This document shows positions 9,092-19,235 of a stretch of DNA of 64,000 nt, piece after piece. Every line of letters starts with the position of its first letter. Position 1 is the stretch's first letter. The DNA lies in NCBI RefSeq assembly GCF_030643785.1, contig NZ_CP094378.1:310001-374000 (forward strand), given 5' to 3'. This DNA comes from Coxiella-like endosymbiont (GTDB lineage: Bacteria > Pseudomonadota > Gammaproteobacteria > Coxiellales > Coxiellaceae). The notes under the pieces are model-generated. The model did no database searches. It worked only from the letters and a program-made list of their open reading frames with translations, and was not told where the DNA came from. Both the position numbers and the translations under genes were made by a program.

Positions 9092-10666
9092 TCAATTTGG
9101 ATAGTTATCATTTTTATCCTGTCTTTTATGCTTTTTTTCATGCGAAATAATACTTTCCTTTACAACAGTCGCGTTAAAAGTTTGCATTATTCGTTGAATC
9201 TGATGATCATTTAAAATTCTTTTTTCCGCTTCCGTCTGGCGATTTTGAGCTACTTTTTCAACGATGGCAGAGGGTGTTTCTCCGGAATTTTCGCTGATAT
9301 CAATTTTCACACTGATGGATCGATTAAAATATTTACTTACTCCTTCTGAGATTCTTTGGACCTGTTTTTCTTGCAGCAAGGGTTTTTGTTTGGGATTTAA
9401 AGTTAAATGCAAATGCGTTTCAGTTTTTCGGTTGAAACTGCATTGTTGTGCTAAAGCAAGAGCAGCGCCTGTCAAATTTAATTGAGGTAATAGATGATGC
9501 CATTGAATTTCTTTAGATGATGAAGAAGAGTGCGTTGAGCTGGTGGTTTTTTGAGACGGTTTATTTTTAATTGCTGGCGACGTCGATTCAGGATAAAAGG
9601 CAAGCATTCGTAATAGCGTCATTTCAAATCCCATTTGTGGGTTGGGAGAATAGGGTAAATCTCGTTGCCCTAATAGGCCAATTTGATAGAAGAGCTGCAC
9701 ATCTTCGCCATGAAGGAGGTTCGCTAGTTGGCGTAGTCGTTGTTCATTATCGTTTTCAATTTGGGCGTCAGGAACGGCTTGAATAACCGCAATTTGGTGA
9801 AGTAAGGCCAATAATTCGCTAAGAGCATTAGAAAAATCTGCTCCTTGTTGGGATAGTTTGTTGATACAGTTCAGCAGATCCTTTCCTTCTTTACGGATAA
9901 GGGAGTCTAGGATATCAAACAATAAAGTCGGTTCAATGATTCCGAGCATAGTCTTCATATCGGCTGTAAGGACCTTCCCATTCCCATAAGCTATCCCTTG
10001 ATCTAAAAGACTCAAAGCGTCGCGAACGCTTCCATTAGCAGCTCGAGCTAATAGATCGAGTGCGGCCTTTTCAAATTCAATATTCTCTTTTTGTAAGATG
10101 CTTTGACAATGAGTGGTAATTTGGGCCGGTAAGAGCGGGGTGAGGTGAAACTGTAAGCAGCGGGATAAGATGGTTATGGGTAATTTATGATGCTCTGTAG
10201 TGGCAAGGATGAATTTAACATGGCTAGGCGGTTCTTCTAAAGTTTTTAACAAGGCGTTAAAGCTATGACCTGAAAGCATGTGCACTTCGTCAATTAGATA
10301 TACTTTAAACCGGCCTTTCGCTGGCGTATATTGAATATTATCCAGTAACTCTCGCGTATCTTCTACTTTGGTGCGAGAAGCCGCATCTACTTCAAAAAGA
10401 TCTGGGAATCGACCGGAATCGATTTCCTTACAACTTCTACAGATATTGCAAGGATTAGCGGTAATGCCTTTTTCACAATTAAGACATTTAGCGAGTAGTC
10501 GTCCTAAAGTGGTTTTACCTACGCCCCGGGTGCCGGTGAATAGATAAGCGTGATGGAGATATTGTTGATTAAGAGCGTTACTTAGGGTCTGAATAACCGG
10601 CACTTGACCAATCACTTCTTGAAAGCATCGAGGACGCCATTTTCGTGCTAAGACTTGATGAACCAT
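9092..10666 (-). CDS. dnaX: DNA polymerase III subunits gamma/tau
   Basis: This is the clamp-loader ATPase that places the beta clamp and links polymerase cores. It is 524 aa. The N-terminal AAA+ domain has Walker A GTRGVGKTT (about residue 46), the zinc cysteines CLNC...CNICRSC, the Walker B region LIDEVHMLS, and sensor 1 LATTEHHKLP. The C-terminal part (from about 370) is a low-complexity linker rich in Ser and Thr followed by a short tau-like domain. Tau is shorter than in E. coli (643 aa). I saw no convincing programmed frameshift site for gamma. The upstream neighbour is SRP RNA. Confidence 0.95.
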   Translation of the reverse strand: MVHQVLARKWRPRCFQEVIGQVPVIQTLSNALNQQYLHHAYLFTGTRGVGKTTLGRLLAKCLNCEKGITANPCNICRSCKEIDSGRFPDLFEVDAASRTKVEDTRELLDNIQYTPAKGRFKVYLIDEVHMLSGHSFNALLKTLEEPPSHVKFILATTEHHKLPITILSRCLQFHLTPLLPAQITTHCQSILQKENIEFEKAALDLLARAANGSVRDALSLLDQGIAYGNGKVLTADMKTMLGIIEPTLLFDILDSLIRKEGKDLLNCINKLSQQGADFSNALSELLALLHQIAVIQAVPDAQIENDNEQRLRQLANLLHGEDVQLFYQIGLLGQRDLPYSPNPQMGFEMTLLRMLAFYPESTSPAIKNKPSQKTTSSTHSSSSSKEIQWHHLLPQLNLTGAALALAQQCSFNRKTETHLHLTLNPKQKPLLQEKQVQRISEGVSKYFNRSISVKIDISENSGETPSAIVEKVAQNRQTEAEKRILNDHQIQRIMQTFNATVVKESIISHEKKHKRQDKNDNYPN

Positions 10667-10680
10667 ATTAATCCATTCCT

Positions 10681-10797
10681 AAAAAAAGTAGCCACAAAAG
10701 CCACACCCGGCAACCAAATCCACCGTTACCGTTGCTCCCTTCCGGGCCTGGCGGGGTTTACGGCAATCTGTCACGAAAGGGGACCTCCGTGGCCACT
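10681..10797 (-). ncRNA. ffs: Signal recognition particle 4.5S RNA
   Basis: The minus strand contains the universally conserved apical domain, CAGGCCCGGAAGGGAGCA, that binds Ffh. The ends pair over at least eight bases (GTGGCCAC near 10796 with GTGGCTAC near 10695), and the transcript ends in a T7 run at 10681-10687, a terminator signature. The length of about 110 nt suits the short gammaproteobacterial form. Placement just upstream of dnaX is common in this class. Confidence 0.9.
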
Positions 10798-10912
10798 GAA
10801 CTCAGCATATACATATCGTATCATATTCCAAAACGTCCATCTGTGCGCCAAGATTGGCCATAGATGGGGGGTGTCTCCATCCATAATTATATAATAGATT
10901 ATAACTAGTCAG

Positions 10913-11003
<91 letters not shown>

Positions 11004-11248
11004 TGTCACGTTCCAGATATCCTATTTCTCAGTTATTCCCACAATAACGCGAAAGTGATCCAAGATTAAACTAGAATGCCGATAAGTGCAATAAGTTAGT
11101 CCCCCGCGGACTCATCTTGTTTGCGGTAGTGTGGTACGTTCCAGGGATCCCCCTTTTTGCAAAGTGGTCTGAGTTGAAAAAGCCTACTTCCGGGAATTCC
11201 GCATAATTTGTCTAAAAGGTAATATAACTATTTGATCTTAAAATAGTA
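11004..11248. other. Intergenic, no gene seen
   Basis: This spacer lies between tRNA-Ser and the dapE 3' end. I see no coding pattern in six frames, only short G/C-rich patches in otherwise AT-rich sequence. Confidence 0.5.
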
Positions 11249-12376
11249 TTAAGAAAGGGTTCGCCGAAGGATCTGGAAATATATCTCAGAAAGATTATTG
11301 AGATCTGCAATGGTAGTATTCTCATTAACGTGATGAGCGGTTTTATTGACAGACCCTAGTTCAACGACTTCACAACCAGCAGCAGCCAGAAATTGGCCAT
11401 CGGAAGTTCCACCATATGTATTGGGTTCAGTCTCATGCTGGCAAATTTCTTTAATGGTCTCACGGGTGATGGCTGCTAATTTGCCATTCCCGCTAAAAAA
11501 GGTTGGCTGGAGAGGTTCCATTGAATCTCATATTTGAGCTGTTGTTGGTCGAGAATCGTTTCGAATTTTTTTGAAGTATTTCTGGAGAATGGATAGGGGC
11601 AAAACGAAAATTAAATTTGGCTTTTAATTTTGCTGGAATGATATTAGCGGCCCCACCGTCTGCTTCAATATTATAAAACTGCAACGAAGTAGGGGTAAAA
11701 TAATCATTTCCTTTATCCCAAGTTGTTTTTGTTAATAGAACATCAAATGCTTGAAAACAGCAATGAATGGGATTATCAGCTAAATTTGGGTAGGCGATAT
11801 GGCCTTGCTTGCCGAAAATAGTGAGGTAACCGTGAAGTGATCCTCGCCGGCCGATTTTAATGGCATCGCCCAAGGTTTTATTGCTGCTGGCTTCACCCAC
11901 GATACAATAATCCATTTTTATATTCTTTTTTTGTAAATACTCCACTACCTTACGCGTTCCATTTTTTGCTGGGCCTTCTTCATCACTGGTAATGATGAAT
12001 CCAATTGTACCGTTATGATCGGGGTATTGCTTAACAAATTTTTGGGCGGCAACAACCATAGCGGCTAACCCACTTTTCATGTCAGCAGCTCCTCGGCCAT
12101 AAAGATATCCGTTTTTTTCTGTAGGAGTAAAGGGGGGGACACCCATTGTGTTTCATCTCCGGGCAGGACAACATCAGTGTGGCCTGCGAAAATAATGAGC
12201 GGTGAGCTTTTACCGTGCCAAGCCCATAGATTGTTGACTTCTGCAAAGGGTAAACGTTCGTATTGAAATCCTGTGGAGGTTAAGCGTTCAATTAAAATGT
12301 CTTGGCAACCAGCGTCATGGGGAGTGATAGAAGGACGTTCGATGAGTTGTTTTAAAAGTTTTAGTGTGTCGTTCAT
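11249..12376 (-). pseudogene. dapE: Succinyl-diaminopimelate desuccinylase, three homopolymer frameshifts
   Basis: This M20 metallopeptidase releases succinate from N-succinyl-LL-DAP in lysine and peptidoglycan synthesis. From the ATG at 12376, motifs include [14 protein letters not shown] (metal His), [26 protein letters not shown] (catalytic Glu) and GEASSN; the C-terminal part has TYGGTSDGQF (metal site). Three breaks each need one added base: C7 (plus G at 12132-12138), A7 (plus T at 11566-11572) and T6 (plus A at 11495-11500). With them restored, the protein is about 376 aa, the full family length. The gene begins 2 bases after the dapD stop, so they form one operon. Total loss would be surprising for a cell that still keeps dapD. 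Confidence 0.92.
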
Positions 12377-12377
12377 A

Positions 12378-13193
12378 TTAATTTTCGCGTAAAAGTTCAT
12401 TTAGGGAAATTTTATTTCGAGTTTTTTCATCCACTTGTTTAATTATGATCGTGCTATATCGGTTGTAATTTCCTTCTGGAGAAGGAAGGCTCCCCGATAT
12501 AACTACAGAACCAGAAGGAATTCGTCCGTAAGTAATTTGTTTGGTGAGTCGATTATAAATAGGGGTACTTTGGCCGATGAACACACCCATGGAAATAACG
12601 GCACCTTTTTCAACAATAACGCCCTCTACAATTTCAGAGCGCGCACCAATAAAACAGTCATCTTCAATGATAGTAGGATGCGCCTGCAAAGGTTCGAGAA
12701 CGCCACCAATGCCAGCACCACCAGAAAGATGAACATTTTTTCCAATTTGCGCGCAAGAGCCCACGGTGGCCCAGGTGTCAATCAAGCTTCCTGAATCGAC
12801 ATAGGCACCAATATTGATATAACTTGGCATAAGTACCGTATTCCGGGCTAAATAAGCGCCTTTCCGTACGATTGCATGGGGAACAATGCGGATCCCTTGT
12901 TCACTGAATTCCGCTTGGTGATCGTTCTTTAAAGGGATTTTATCATAGAAGGAAGCGTAACCCCCTTTAAAAGTTTTGAGAGGTTCGATTTTAAAATAAA
13001 GTAAAATGGCCATTTTAGCCCATTCATTGGTACTCCATTGCTCGTTACGTTTTTCAGCAATACGAATTTCTCCCCGATCCAGTAGTTCTATAGTTTGATG
13101 TACAGCTTCACGAATTTTGTTCGGAGTAGTGTTGCTAGTGAATTCGTCTTTGTTATGATAAGCCTTTTTGATAAGGCGCTGGAGGTTACTCAT
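12378..13193 (-). CDS. dapD: Tetrahydrodipicolinate N-succinyltransferase
   Basis: It transfers succinyl from succinyl-CoA to tetrahydrodipicolinate, the step before transamination in the succinylase DAP route. It is 271 aa, full length. The N-terminal helical domain is followed by a left-handed beta-helix with hexapeptide repeats; [38 protein letters not shown] and [18 protein letters not shown] are the diagnostic stretches. Its product feeds the next gene, dapE. The frame is intact. Confidence 0.96.
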   Translation of the reverse strand: MSNLQRLIKKAYHNKDEFTSNTTPNKIREAVHQTIELLDRGEIRIAEKRNEQWSTNEWAKMAILLYFKIEPLKTFKGGYASFYDKIPLKNDHQAEFSEQGIRIVPHAIVRKGAYLARNTVLMPSYINIGAYVDSGSLIDTWATVGSCAQIGKNVHLSGGAGIGGVLEPLQAHPTIIEDDCFIGARSEIVEGVIVEKGAVISMGVFIGQSTPIYNRLTKQITYGRIPSGSVVISGSLPSPEGNYNRYSTIIIKQVDEKTRNKISLNELLREN

Positions 13194-13334
13194 TAGGGGG
13201 CATCCCTTTAGTTTCAGTTGCTGAATAATAACAGATATTCCTTATACGAAAGAAGTCTTATGTTCGGTGGATTGTCTATGCAAGGTTTTCTGCCTGAAAA
13301 AATAAATAAGGTTTTCTTTAGCAAGGAATCTCTG

Positions 13335-13363
13335 TTGACGCATTTTAACATCGACAGTATCAT
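13335..13363 (+). promoter_or_regulatory. Sigma70 promoter of the tRNA Pro-Arg-His cluster
   Basis: TTGACG (13335-13340) and TATCAT (13358-13363) are separated by exactly 17 bp. They lie 22 bp before the first tRNA. Confidence 0.75.
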
Positions 13364-13385
13364 GTTTTCTTTCTTAAGACCCGCG

Positions 13386-13459
13386 CGGGGTATAGCGCAG
13401 TCTGGTAGCGCGCCTGCTTTGGGAGCAGGATGTCGGGGGTTCAAATCCCTCTACCCCGA
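13386..13459 (+). tRNA. tRNA-Pro (TGG)
   Basis: The acceptor pairs CGGGGTA with TACCCCG, and the anticodon stem CCTGC/GCAGG encloses TTTGGGA (TGG). The T-arm is GGGGGTTCAAATCCC. The CCA end is not encoded. Confidence 0.95.
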
Positions 13460-13576
13460 TTCAGAAGCTAGGAAGAGAGACGACGCATCACTGCGTGGTG
13501 ATTTTTTGTTTGAGTTTGATTTCCAACTTAAACTTGACCCTCAAGCGTGGTTACGTGATTATAACTAACGGTATGC

Positions 13577-13650
13577 GCGCCCGTAGCTCACTCGGATAGA
13601 GCATCGGCTTTCTAAGCTGAGGGTAGCAGGTTCGAATCCTGCCGGGCGCG
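13577..13650 (+). tRNA. tRNA-Arg (TCT)
   Basis: The acceptor pairs GCGCCCG with CGGGCGC, and the anticodon loop is TTTCTAA (TCT), reading AGA/AGG. CCA is not encoded. Confidence 0.95.
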
Positions 13651-13724
13651 TTTCAGAGGACTGAAGGCAGAGTAATGCTCCGGGTAAAAAATAATTAATT
13701 GTGATATGAAGTAAATGACTTAAT

Positions 13725-13801
13725 GGTGGGCGTAGCTCAGTCGGTAGAGCTCCGGATTGTGATTCCGGTTGTCGTGGGTTCGAGTCCCATCGTCCACCCC
13801 A
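13725..13801 (+). tRNA. tRNA-His (GTG)
   Basis: The acceptor GTGGGCG pairs with CGTCCAC, with an extra 5' G facing the discriminator C, as is typical for tRNA-His. The anticodon loop is TTGTGAT (GTG). CCA is encoded. Confidence 0.95.
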
Positions 13802-13847
13802 TTTCTGATCTTATTAGTTGGCCTAAGCTCCTGCTGGAGGGACACAC

Positions 13848-15278
13848 TTGGAAAAGCAAATCATACCTGTTTTATTAGCTGGGGGTATTGGGAGCCGATT
13901 GTGGCCTGTTTCTCGGGAAAGCTATCCAAAACAATTTTGTAAGTTATTTGATGATCTATCTTTGCTGCAAAAAACGGCGGAAAGAGCCCGATATGTTTCT
14001 GGCATTTCGGATTTAATCGTAGTTACAAATGAAAATTATTATTTTTTATGTCGAGATCAATTGGAGGCCATTGGTTTTACGAATGTTCATTACATTTTAG
14101 AGCCTTATCCAAAAAATACAGCTCCAGCCCTTGCTTTAGCTGCTCAATATGTCTGCAAGTATATAGACCCTACTACCTTACTCGTATTACCTTCAGATCA
14201 TTACTTAAGTGATCACGTTGCTTTTAAAAGCACAGTAGAAACAGCGCTTCACTTAGCTGAACAAAATCATCTTGTTATATTTGGTGTTGAACCCCATTCG
14301 CCTAAAACCGGTTATGGATATATCGAAAAAGGAGACCCGTTCGCAACCGGATTTCGGGTGAGTCGCTTTATCGAAAAGCCCTCATTTCAAAAAGCAAAAA
14401 ATTTCATTTCCCAAGGAAGATTTTATTGGAATAGTGGTATGTTTTTATTTAAAGCTCAGACGTACCTAACTGAATTAGAAAATTTAGCCAATGATATTTT
14501 TATTGAAACTCAAAAGGCTTTTCGAGTTACAAAGAAACAATCTGAATTTTTCCGAGTGAGTAAAGATTTTAATTCCTGTCGAGAAGGCTCTATTGATTAT
14601 GAGCTTATGGAGAAAACCAATAAGGCAATTATGTTGCCGCTTTGCACTCAATGGAATGATCTTGGCTGTTGGTCAGCGGTTAGGGAAACAGGGAAGCCTG
14701 ATACTGAGGGTAATGTCCAATATGGCAATGTGCTGATGAGCAAATGCCAGAATTGTTTAGTTAGTTCTGAAGGCAGGCGAGTAGTTGTCATTGGTGTGAA
14801 GGATCAAGTGATTGTAAGTACTCCCGACGCTATTTTGGTGATTGATAAAGATCATGCCCAAGAAGTAAAAACTGCTGTAGAACAGATGAAGTTGCAACAA
14901 GATTCTGTTGCTACTGAGCATAAACGAATTTATCGTCCGTGGGGGTATTATGAAAAATTAGCTTCAGGTTTGGGATATCAGGTAAAATATTTAGTGGTTA
15001 ATCCTCGCGCAGCGCTTTCCTTGCAGTTACATCATTGTCGTTCCGAGCATTGGGTTGTGGTCAGCGGCGAAGCCGAAGTTGTTAATGGAGAAGATCGCTT
15101 TCGTTTATTTTCTAATCAATCTACTTATATCGAAAAAGAAACCAAACATCGATTGAGCAATGCCAGTGACCAACCCTTATTAATGATTGAGGTGCAAAGT
15201 GGCCATTATCTAGGAGAAGACGATATTGTGCGGTTTGAGGATGTTTATGGGCGGATGAATAATGTATTAATCTCATAA
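13848..15278 (+). CDS. manC: Mannose-1-phosphate guanylyltransferase / mannose-6-phosphate isomerase
   Basis: This bifunctional enzyme makes GDP-mannose for LPS sugars. It is 476 aa, the usual length. The N-terminal nucleotidyltransferase has LLAGGIGSRLWPVSRESYPK (the pyrophosphorylase signature) and LVLPSDHY. The C-terminal cupin has RPWGYYEKL and the type II PMI motif SLQLHHCRSEHWVVVSGEAE. The start is TTG at 13848, preceded by GGAGGGA at an ideal distance. It opens the LPS region, alone on the plus strand and convergent with the glycosyltransferase that follows. In C. burnetii GDP-mannose leads to D-rhamnose and virenose, but the downstream sugar genes are not seen here. Confidence 0.95.
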   Translation: MEKQIIPVLLAGGIGSRLWPVSRESYPKQFCKLFDDLSLLQKTAERARYVSGISDLIVVTNENYYFLCRDQLEAIGFTNVHYILEPYPKNTAPALALAAQYVCKYIDPTTLLVLPSDHYLSDHVAFKSTVETALHLAEQNHLVIFGVEPHSPKTGYGYIEKGDPFATGFRVSRFIEKPSFQKAKNFISQGRFYWNSGMFLFKAQTYLTELENLANDIFIETQKAFRVTKKQSEFFRVSKDFNSCREGSIDYELMEKTNKAIMLPLCTQWNDLGCWSAVRETGKPDTEGNVQYGNVLMSKCQNCLVSSEGRRVVVIGVKDQVIVSTPDAILVIDKDHAQEVKTAVEQMKLQQDSVATEHKRIYRPWGYYEKLASGLGYQVKYLVVNPRAALSLQLHHCRSEHWVVVSGEAEVVNGEDRFRLFSNQSTYIEKETKHRLSNASDQPLLMIEVQSGHYLGEDDIVRFEDVYGRMNNVLIS

Positions 15279-15483
15279 TACTGATTATCTCTATAAGTTA
15301 AAACTTACTTGACTATTTTTCAAAAAAATAGAGCTTAATCCAAAGCGAACCGCGTTTTTATAAATTTTTTTAGATTATTATAAGGGTCGGGAAAAATTCG
15401 CTTAATTATCCTTAATAACTTAGAAACAAATTGATATTGGATCATTTTTAAAATTTGTCTTTTTATTATTAATTTTAAAATTT

Positions 15484-17292
15484 TCATTTTTCCATTGTTT
15501 TTTTTATCGATTGGATAGCTGAGTAGAGAGATTTCTTTAATGATTCCTGGGATGTATATTTTTTTCTAAAAAATTTTTTGTTTGTTCTGGAATAGAGATC
15601 TATAATATGAGTATAAATTGTTTCTGGTTTAGAGATTCTTCTTGCAGGAACATTTCTGTTGAACATAGTTGAAAGTGCAAGGAAATAATTTGTTAAATTA
15701 TTATAAGTGCCAAGATTTATTTCTCCAATTGGGGATTTTTTAATGAATTTTATTGATTTATTTTTCTTAGTAGAGAGAACATTCACATGGGGTCTAATAA
15801 GCTCTTCTAAATTTGATTGAAAATGTGATGTTTGTTCACGGAGGCAAAGAATTTTGAAGCCGCGATAATTCTGAAGCGACTTCGCATATTCCATGAAAAT
15901 AGTCAGGGAGTGGTTAGCAAGAATTGCTGAGAAATCAATAACTAATCCATCAAAGAAATTAAGGCTCTCTGGCTCTTGAATAATGGATTGAACTACGAAT
16001 TGACTCGAAAGAAAATAAACATTGTGTTTTATAAATTTAGTATAATTTTTTATGTTTTCAAGGCCCTTTGGATTTGGGTAATAGAAAATTAATATATTTA
16101 ATTTTTTATCTTCAATCGTTTTAGGATGGATTTTTATCTCTTCCAGGCCCTGTACGATTGCATTAACACACAGCTTGAATCGTTTATCATAGGATGTTCT
16201 TTTTGCAGTTAAAAGTCGTTTTTCAAGTAGGTCCTTGTCAAAACGCTCTTTACCAGCTTGACGAATTGCTTTCTCAAAGCCGTCTACATTAGATGCAAAA
16301 TGGATAACTTTTTCTTTATCTTCTTTTATTAAATTATCAATCGGTGTGCTTACCACTGGTAAACCACTAGCTAAATATTCGTATGTTTTCAGAGGGAAAG
16401 ATACTTTGATAAAGTTTTTTTGCACGAATGGAATAATCCCCACTGTTGATCGATAGGCTATTTCTCTAAGTTGTTCGAGCTGCATTAATCCCAAATATTT
16501 TACATTTTCATGAGATATAAGATTTTTCCAACCTTGATCATTTTCAAAAACGACTTTTCCACAAAATACAAATTGCCAATCCTTCATTCTCTTTACGAGT
16601 TGATTGAGTAGACCATAATCAAGTTTGTTAAAAATATTACCCTGATAGAAAGCTATATTTTTTTGTGTTGGAATATTTTTTCGCGCAGATAAGGAATAAA
16701 ATTGATAATCACAACCATTGTTTATAACAATAGAGGAACCTATATAGTTACCGTTAGTATGGTAGCTTTCTTGAACACCTTGTGATACACAGATTAATAA
16801 ATCGGTTGCTTTTAATGCTAGTTGGTCCCGATTATATAAGGATGTTTCCTTCTGAAAAGCTACGGGACCGTCATCGGAATAAAAAGCTTCGGTAGCATGA
16901 TAGACTACAAAAGGAAAATAAGTTGAATGGATGAATTCCCAAAAATTGCAATTATAAATCCAAGCGAGAGGCCAATTTATATTTTTTTCTTTTAATGCTT
17001 GGGTAAGTAACTGATTTTGGATCGAACCATATTCATTATATATATGCAATAAGATGACATTAGATAGTTCAGTTTCTTCAAACTTATAAGCCGGTTTATC
17101 AAGATCAGCTTGAATAAAGATTACAGGGGCTATGATCGATAAGCGTTTTGAATAATGATAGCGATTGCTTCGCATTTCTGTATGCCAATTAGACCAGGTG
17201 AACATAACGATGCTGTCTATTTTACTTTTCAGTGTCTCTAAGGTTTGATTAATTGTCATTCTATTTCTTTTTCTGATTAGTCTATATCGCAT
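15484..17292 (-). CDS. Glycosyltransferase (group 1-like), LPS locus
   Basis: This is a 602 aa cytoplasmic protein. Residues of about 15-370 form a GT-B-type glycosyltransferase: the N-terminal half contains YNCNFWEFIHSTYFPFVVYH, the C-terminal half SFPLKTYEYLASGLPVVST (the nucleotide-sugar-binding region of group 1 enzymes). The last 230 residues form a second domain, beginning near LNILIFYYPNPKGLENI, that I do not recognise. The start at 17292 overlaps the asnB stop by 11 bases; ATG at 17259 is an alternative. It is the last gene of the TGase-like/asnB/glycosyltransferase block. The acceptor sugar cannot be inferred. Confidence 0.8.
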   Translation of the reverse strand: MRYRLIRKRNRMTINQTLETLKSKIDSIVMFTWSNWHTEMRSNRYHYSKRLSIIAPVIFIQADLDKPAYKFEETELSNVILLHIYNEYGSIQNQLLTQALKEKNINWPLAWIYNCNFWEFIHSTYFPFVVYHATEAFYSDDGPVAFQKETSLYNRDQLALKATDLLICVSQGVQESYHTNGNYIGSSIVINNGCDYQFYSLSARKNIPTQKNIAFYQGNIFNKLDYGLLNQLVKRMKDWQFVFCGKVVFENDQGWKNLISHENVKYLGLMQLEQLREIAYRSTVGIIPFVQKNFIKVSFPLKTYEYLASGLPVVSTPIDNLIKEDKEKVIHFASNVDGFEKAIRQAGKERFDKDLLEKRLLTAKRTSYDKRFKLCVNAIVQGLEEIKIHPKTIEDKKLNILIFYYPNPKGLENIKNYTKFIKHNVYFLSSQFVVQSIIQEPESLNFFDGLVIDFSAILANHSLTIFMEYAKSLQNYRGFKILCLREQTSHFQSNLEELIRPHVNVLSTKKNKSIKFIKKSPIGEINLGTYNNLTNYFLALSTMFNRNVPARRISKPETIYTHIIDLYSRTNKKFFRKKYTSQESLKKSLYSAIQSIKKTMEK

Positions 17293-19056
17293 TCAAGACA
17301 TATTGTTTCCATTTTAAAGTAATAATTTCTCTCCATTCTCGACTGCCTGTGGATGATATATTTATTTGGAATGTTTTCTTTAGCCAATCGACTTCCGGAG
17401 CAGGAAAACCCAATTTATCTACTCGCAGTCTAACATCCTCTGGGACTATGCCTTTTATAGCTTCTCGTAAAACGGCTTTAGTGTAGCCTTTATTTATTCT
17501 AAGCGATACAGGAAGGGATAAACAAAATTCAACGATGTCTTTGGAAATAAAAGGAACGCGAGATTCTATAGAAAATGCCATGGAATTCCTATCCTCATAT
17601 CGGAGCAGTTGTGGTAAGTTTGAATCACAAACCAAATCTTTGAGTTGCTCCTCAAAATCCCCTTGAGGCTGGTTAAGTTGAGATAATCTGTGTTCATACT
17701 CATCAACAAATTCACTTTTAGAATTTATAGATAAATTTGGATTTAATAAATTATTGCATTTAGTCTTTAGATAATATTTAACAAAATTAGAGAATGATTT
17801 TTTCTCAAGGGAGATATTCATTCTCTTTTTTGCTGCTCGCAATTCTTGGCGGTAAAGAACATAATTTCCTTTATTCAGCAAAGAATTTAGATAAATAGGT
17901 AGATAACCTAGATAACCTGCAAGCATTTCATCTGGTCCTTGACCATCCAAAATTACTTTTGTTTGGGAAGTAGAAATTTGTTTAAAAATCGTATATTGAG
18001 CAAAAATGCTGATACTTCCAAAAGGCTCATCTTGAATAGAAATTAACTTAGATAATTCATTTTGAAAAGATTTATAGGTGGGCTCGACATATGTTGCTAT
18101 AGCTCCAGATAATTCAACAACTCTTTTTGCCCAATGAGACTCATTAAGATGGGTATGATTTGGATAATGGATAGTAAAAGTTTGAAGAGGTTTTCCTTTT
18201 TGCAAGCCGCTAGCAATAGAGACAATTGTTGAAGAATCGATACCGCCACTTAGACAAGAACCTATCTGAACGTCACTTCGCATATGAAGTTTAATACTTT
18301 GAATAATAAGATGACGCAAATTTAATGCTGCATTGCTTAAGGAGATTTTTTTGATCTTTTGAGAAGGAGCCCAATAGCGAATAAAATTTAATTTTCCAAG
18401 CGGTTTGTTTAGATCGATAATACTGTAATGTGCATGGGGAAATCGTTTAATGTATTTAAAAAACGTCCAATCCTTTCTTTCTAAAAAGGAATTTTCAATA
18501 AAAAGTTGGATGGATACATCGTCAATTTCATTAAATGTTGAATGAGCGGCTCTTAAAGCTTTGGGTTCAGAGGCAAAAAATAAATTATTTTGAACAATTC
18601 CGTAATAAAGTGGCTTTATAGCGAATTGATCTCTCGATAAAATAATTTTTTTTCGATCAAATCATATAGTGCTAAGGCCCACATTCCAATAAATAAAGAA
18701 AAAGCATTGTGTCCCCAATGACGAAAGCATTCGAGAATAACTTCAGTGTCGGAATTGGAATTAAAAATGCTTTTTCTTTTTTCACATTTTTTACGAAGTT
18801 CTATATAGTTGTAAATTTCACCGTTGTAAGTCAATACATAACGACCATCATGACTGAGCATAGGTTGTGCAGCATGATTTGTCAAATCGATAATTGAAAG
18901 TCGTCTATGACCTAAAAACACACGACGGTCAGATGAATACCAAGTTCCTTCACCATCTGGTCCTCTATGGAGCAAAGCATTCTTCATTTTCTCGATTAAG
19001 AAATCCGAATTAAGTGAGATGTTGTTAAGAGATATGATCCCTGCGATACCGCACAT
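17282..19056 (-). pseudogene. asnB: Asparagine synthetase B-like amidotransferase, one frameshift
   Basis: This is a glutamine-dependent ATP-pyrophosphatase amidotransferase; in LPS loci such enzymes can amidate sugar acids rather than make asparagine. The glutaminase domain starts MCGIAGI, with the nucleophile Cys2, and contains LLHRGPDGEGTW and TYNGEIYNY. The synthetase domain has the PP-loop SCLSGGIDSS followed by LDGQGPDEMLAGY. A run of A8 (plus T at 18646-18653) breaks the frame after YDLIEKK; one more A continues it as IILSRDQFAIKPLYY. Corrected, the protein is about 590 aa, full length. It lies between a transglutaminase-like gene and a glycosyltransferase. Confidence 0.88.
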
Positions 19057-19208
19057 AATCTGTGTTTGTCTAAATTTGAAGCTTTTTCAAAAGTATAATG
19101 TATGTTTTTTCTATTATCTAGAACTTTTTTAAAAAATAACTTAGAAAAGAAACATACTTCTCTTAAATTGAGATGAATTCTTCTTTCTGGCAAAAAAAAT
19201 TTAGCCAT
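18996..19208 (-). CDS. Small basic ORF upstream of asnB, doubtful
   Basis: This 70-codon minus-strand frame begins MAKFFLPERRIHLNLREVC and ends after overlapping the asnB ATG by about 60 bases. It fills the gap between the transglutaminase-like gene and asnB. A translated small protein here would sit where RiPP-like or PqqD-type partners are found in other clusters, but I see no such motif. It may also be just the asnB leader. Confidence 0.25.
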   Translation of the reverse strand: MAKFFLPERRIHLNLREVCFFSKLFFKKVLDNRKNIHYTFEKASNLDKHRLCAVSQGSYLLTTSHLIRIS

Positions 19209-19235
19209 TTAACTTAGGTTGTAGGTTGCACGATT

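Noticed and set aside
13214-13568. Open frames on both strands covering tRNA-Pro
   Set aside because: They overlap a well-formed tRNA and its promoter and have no protein family character.
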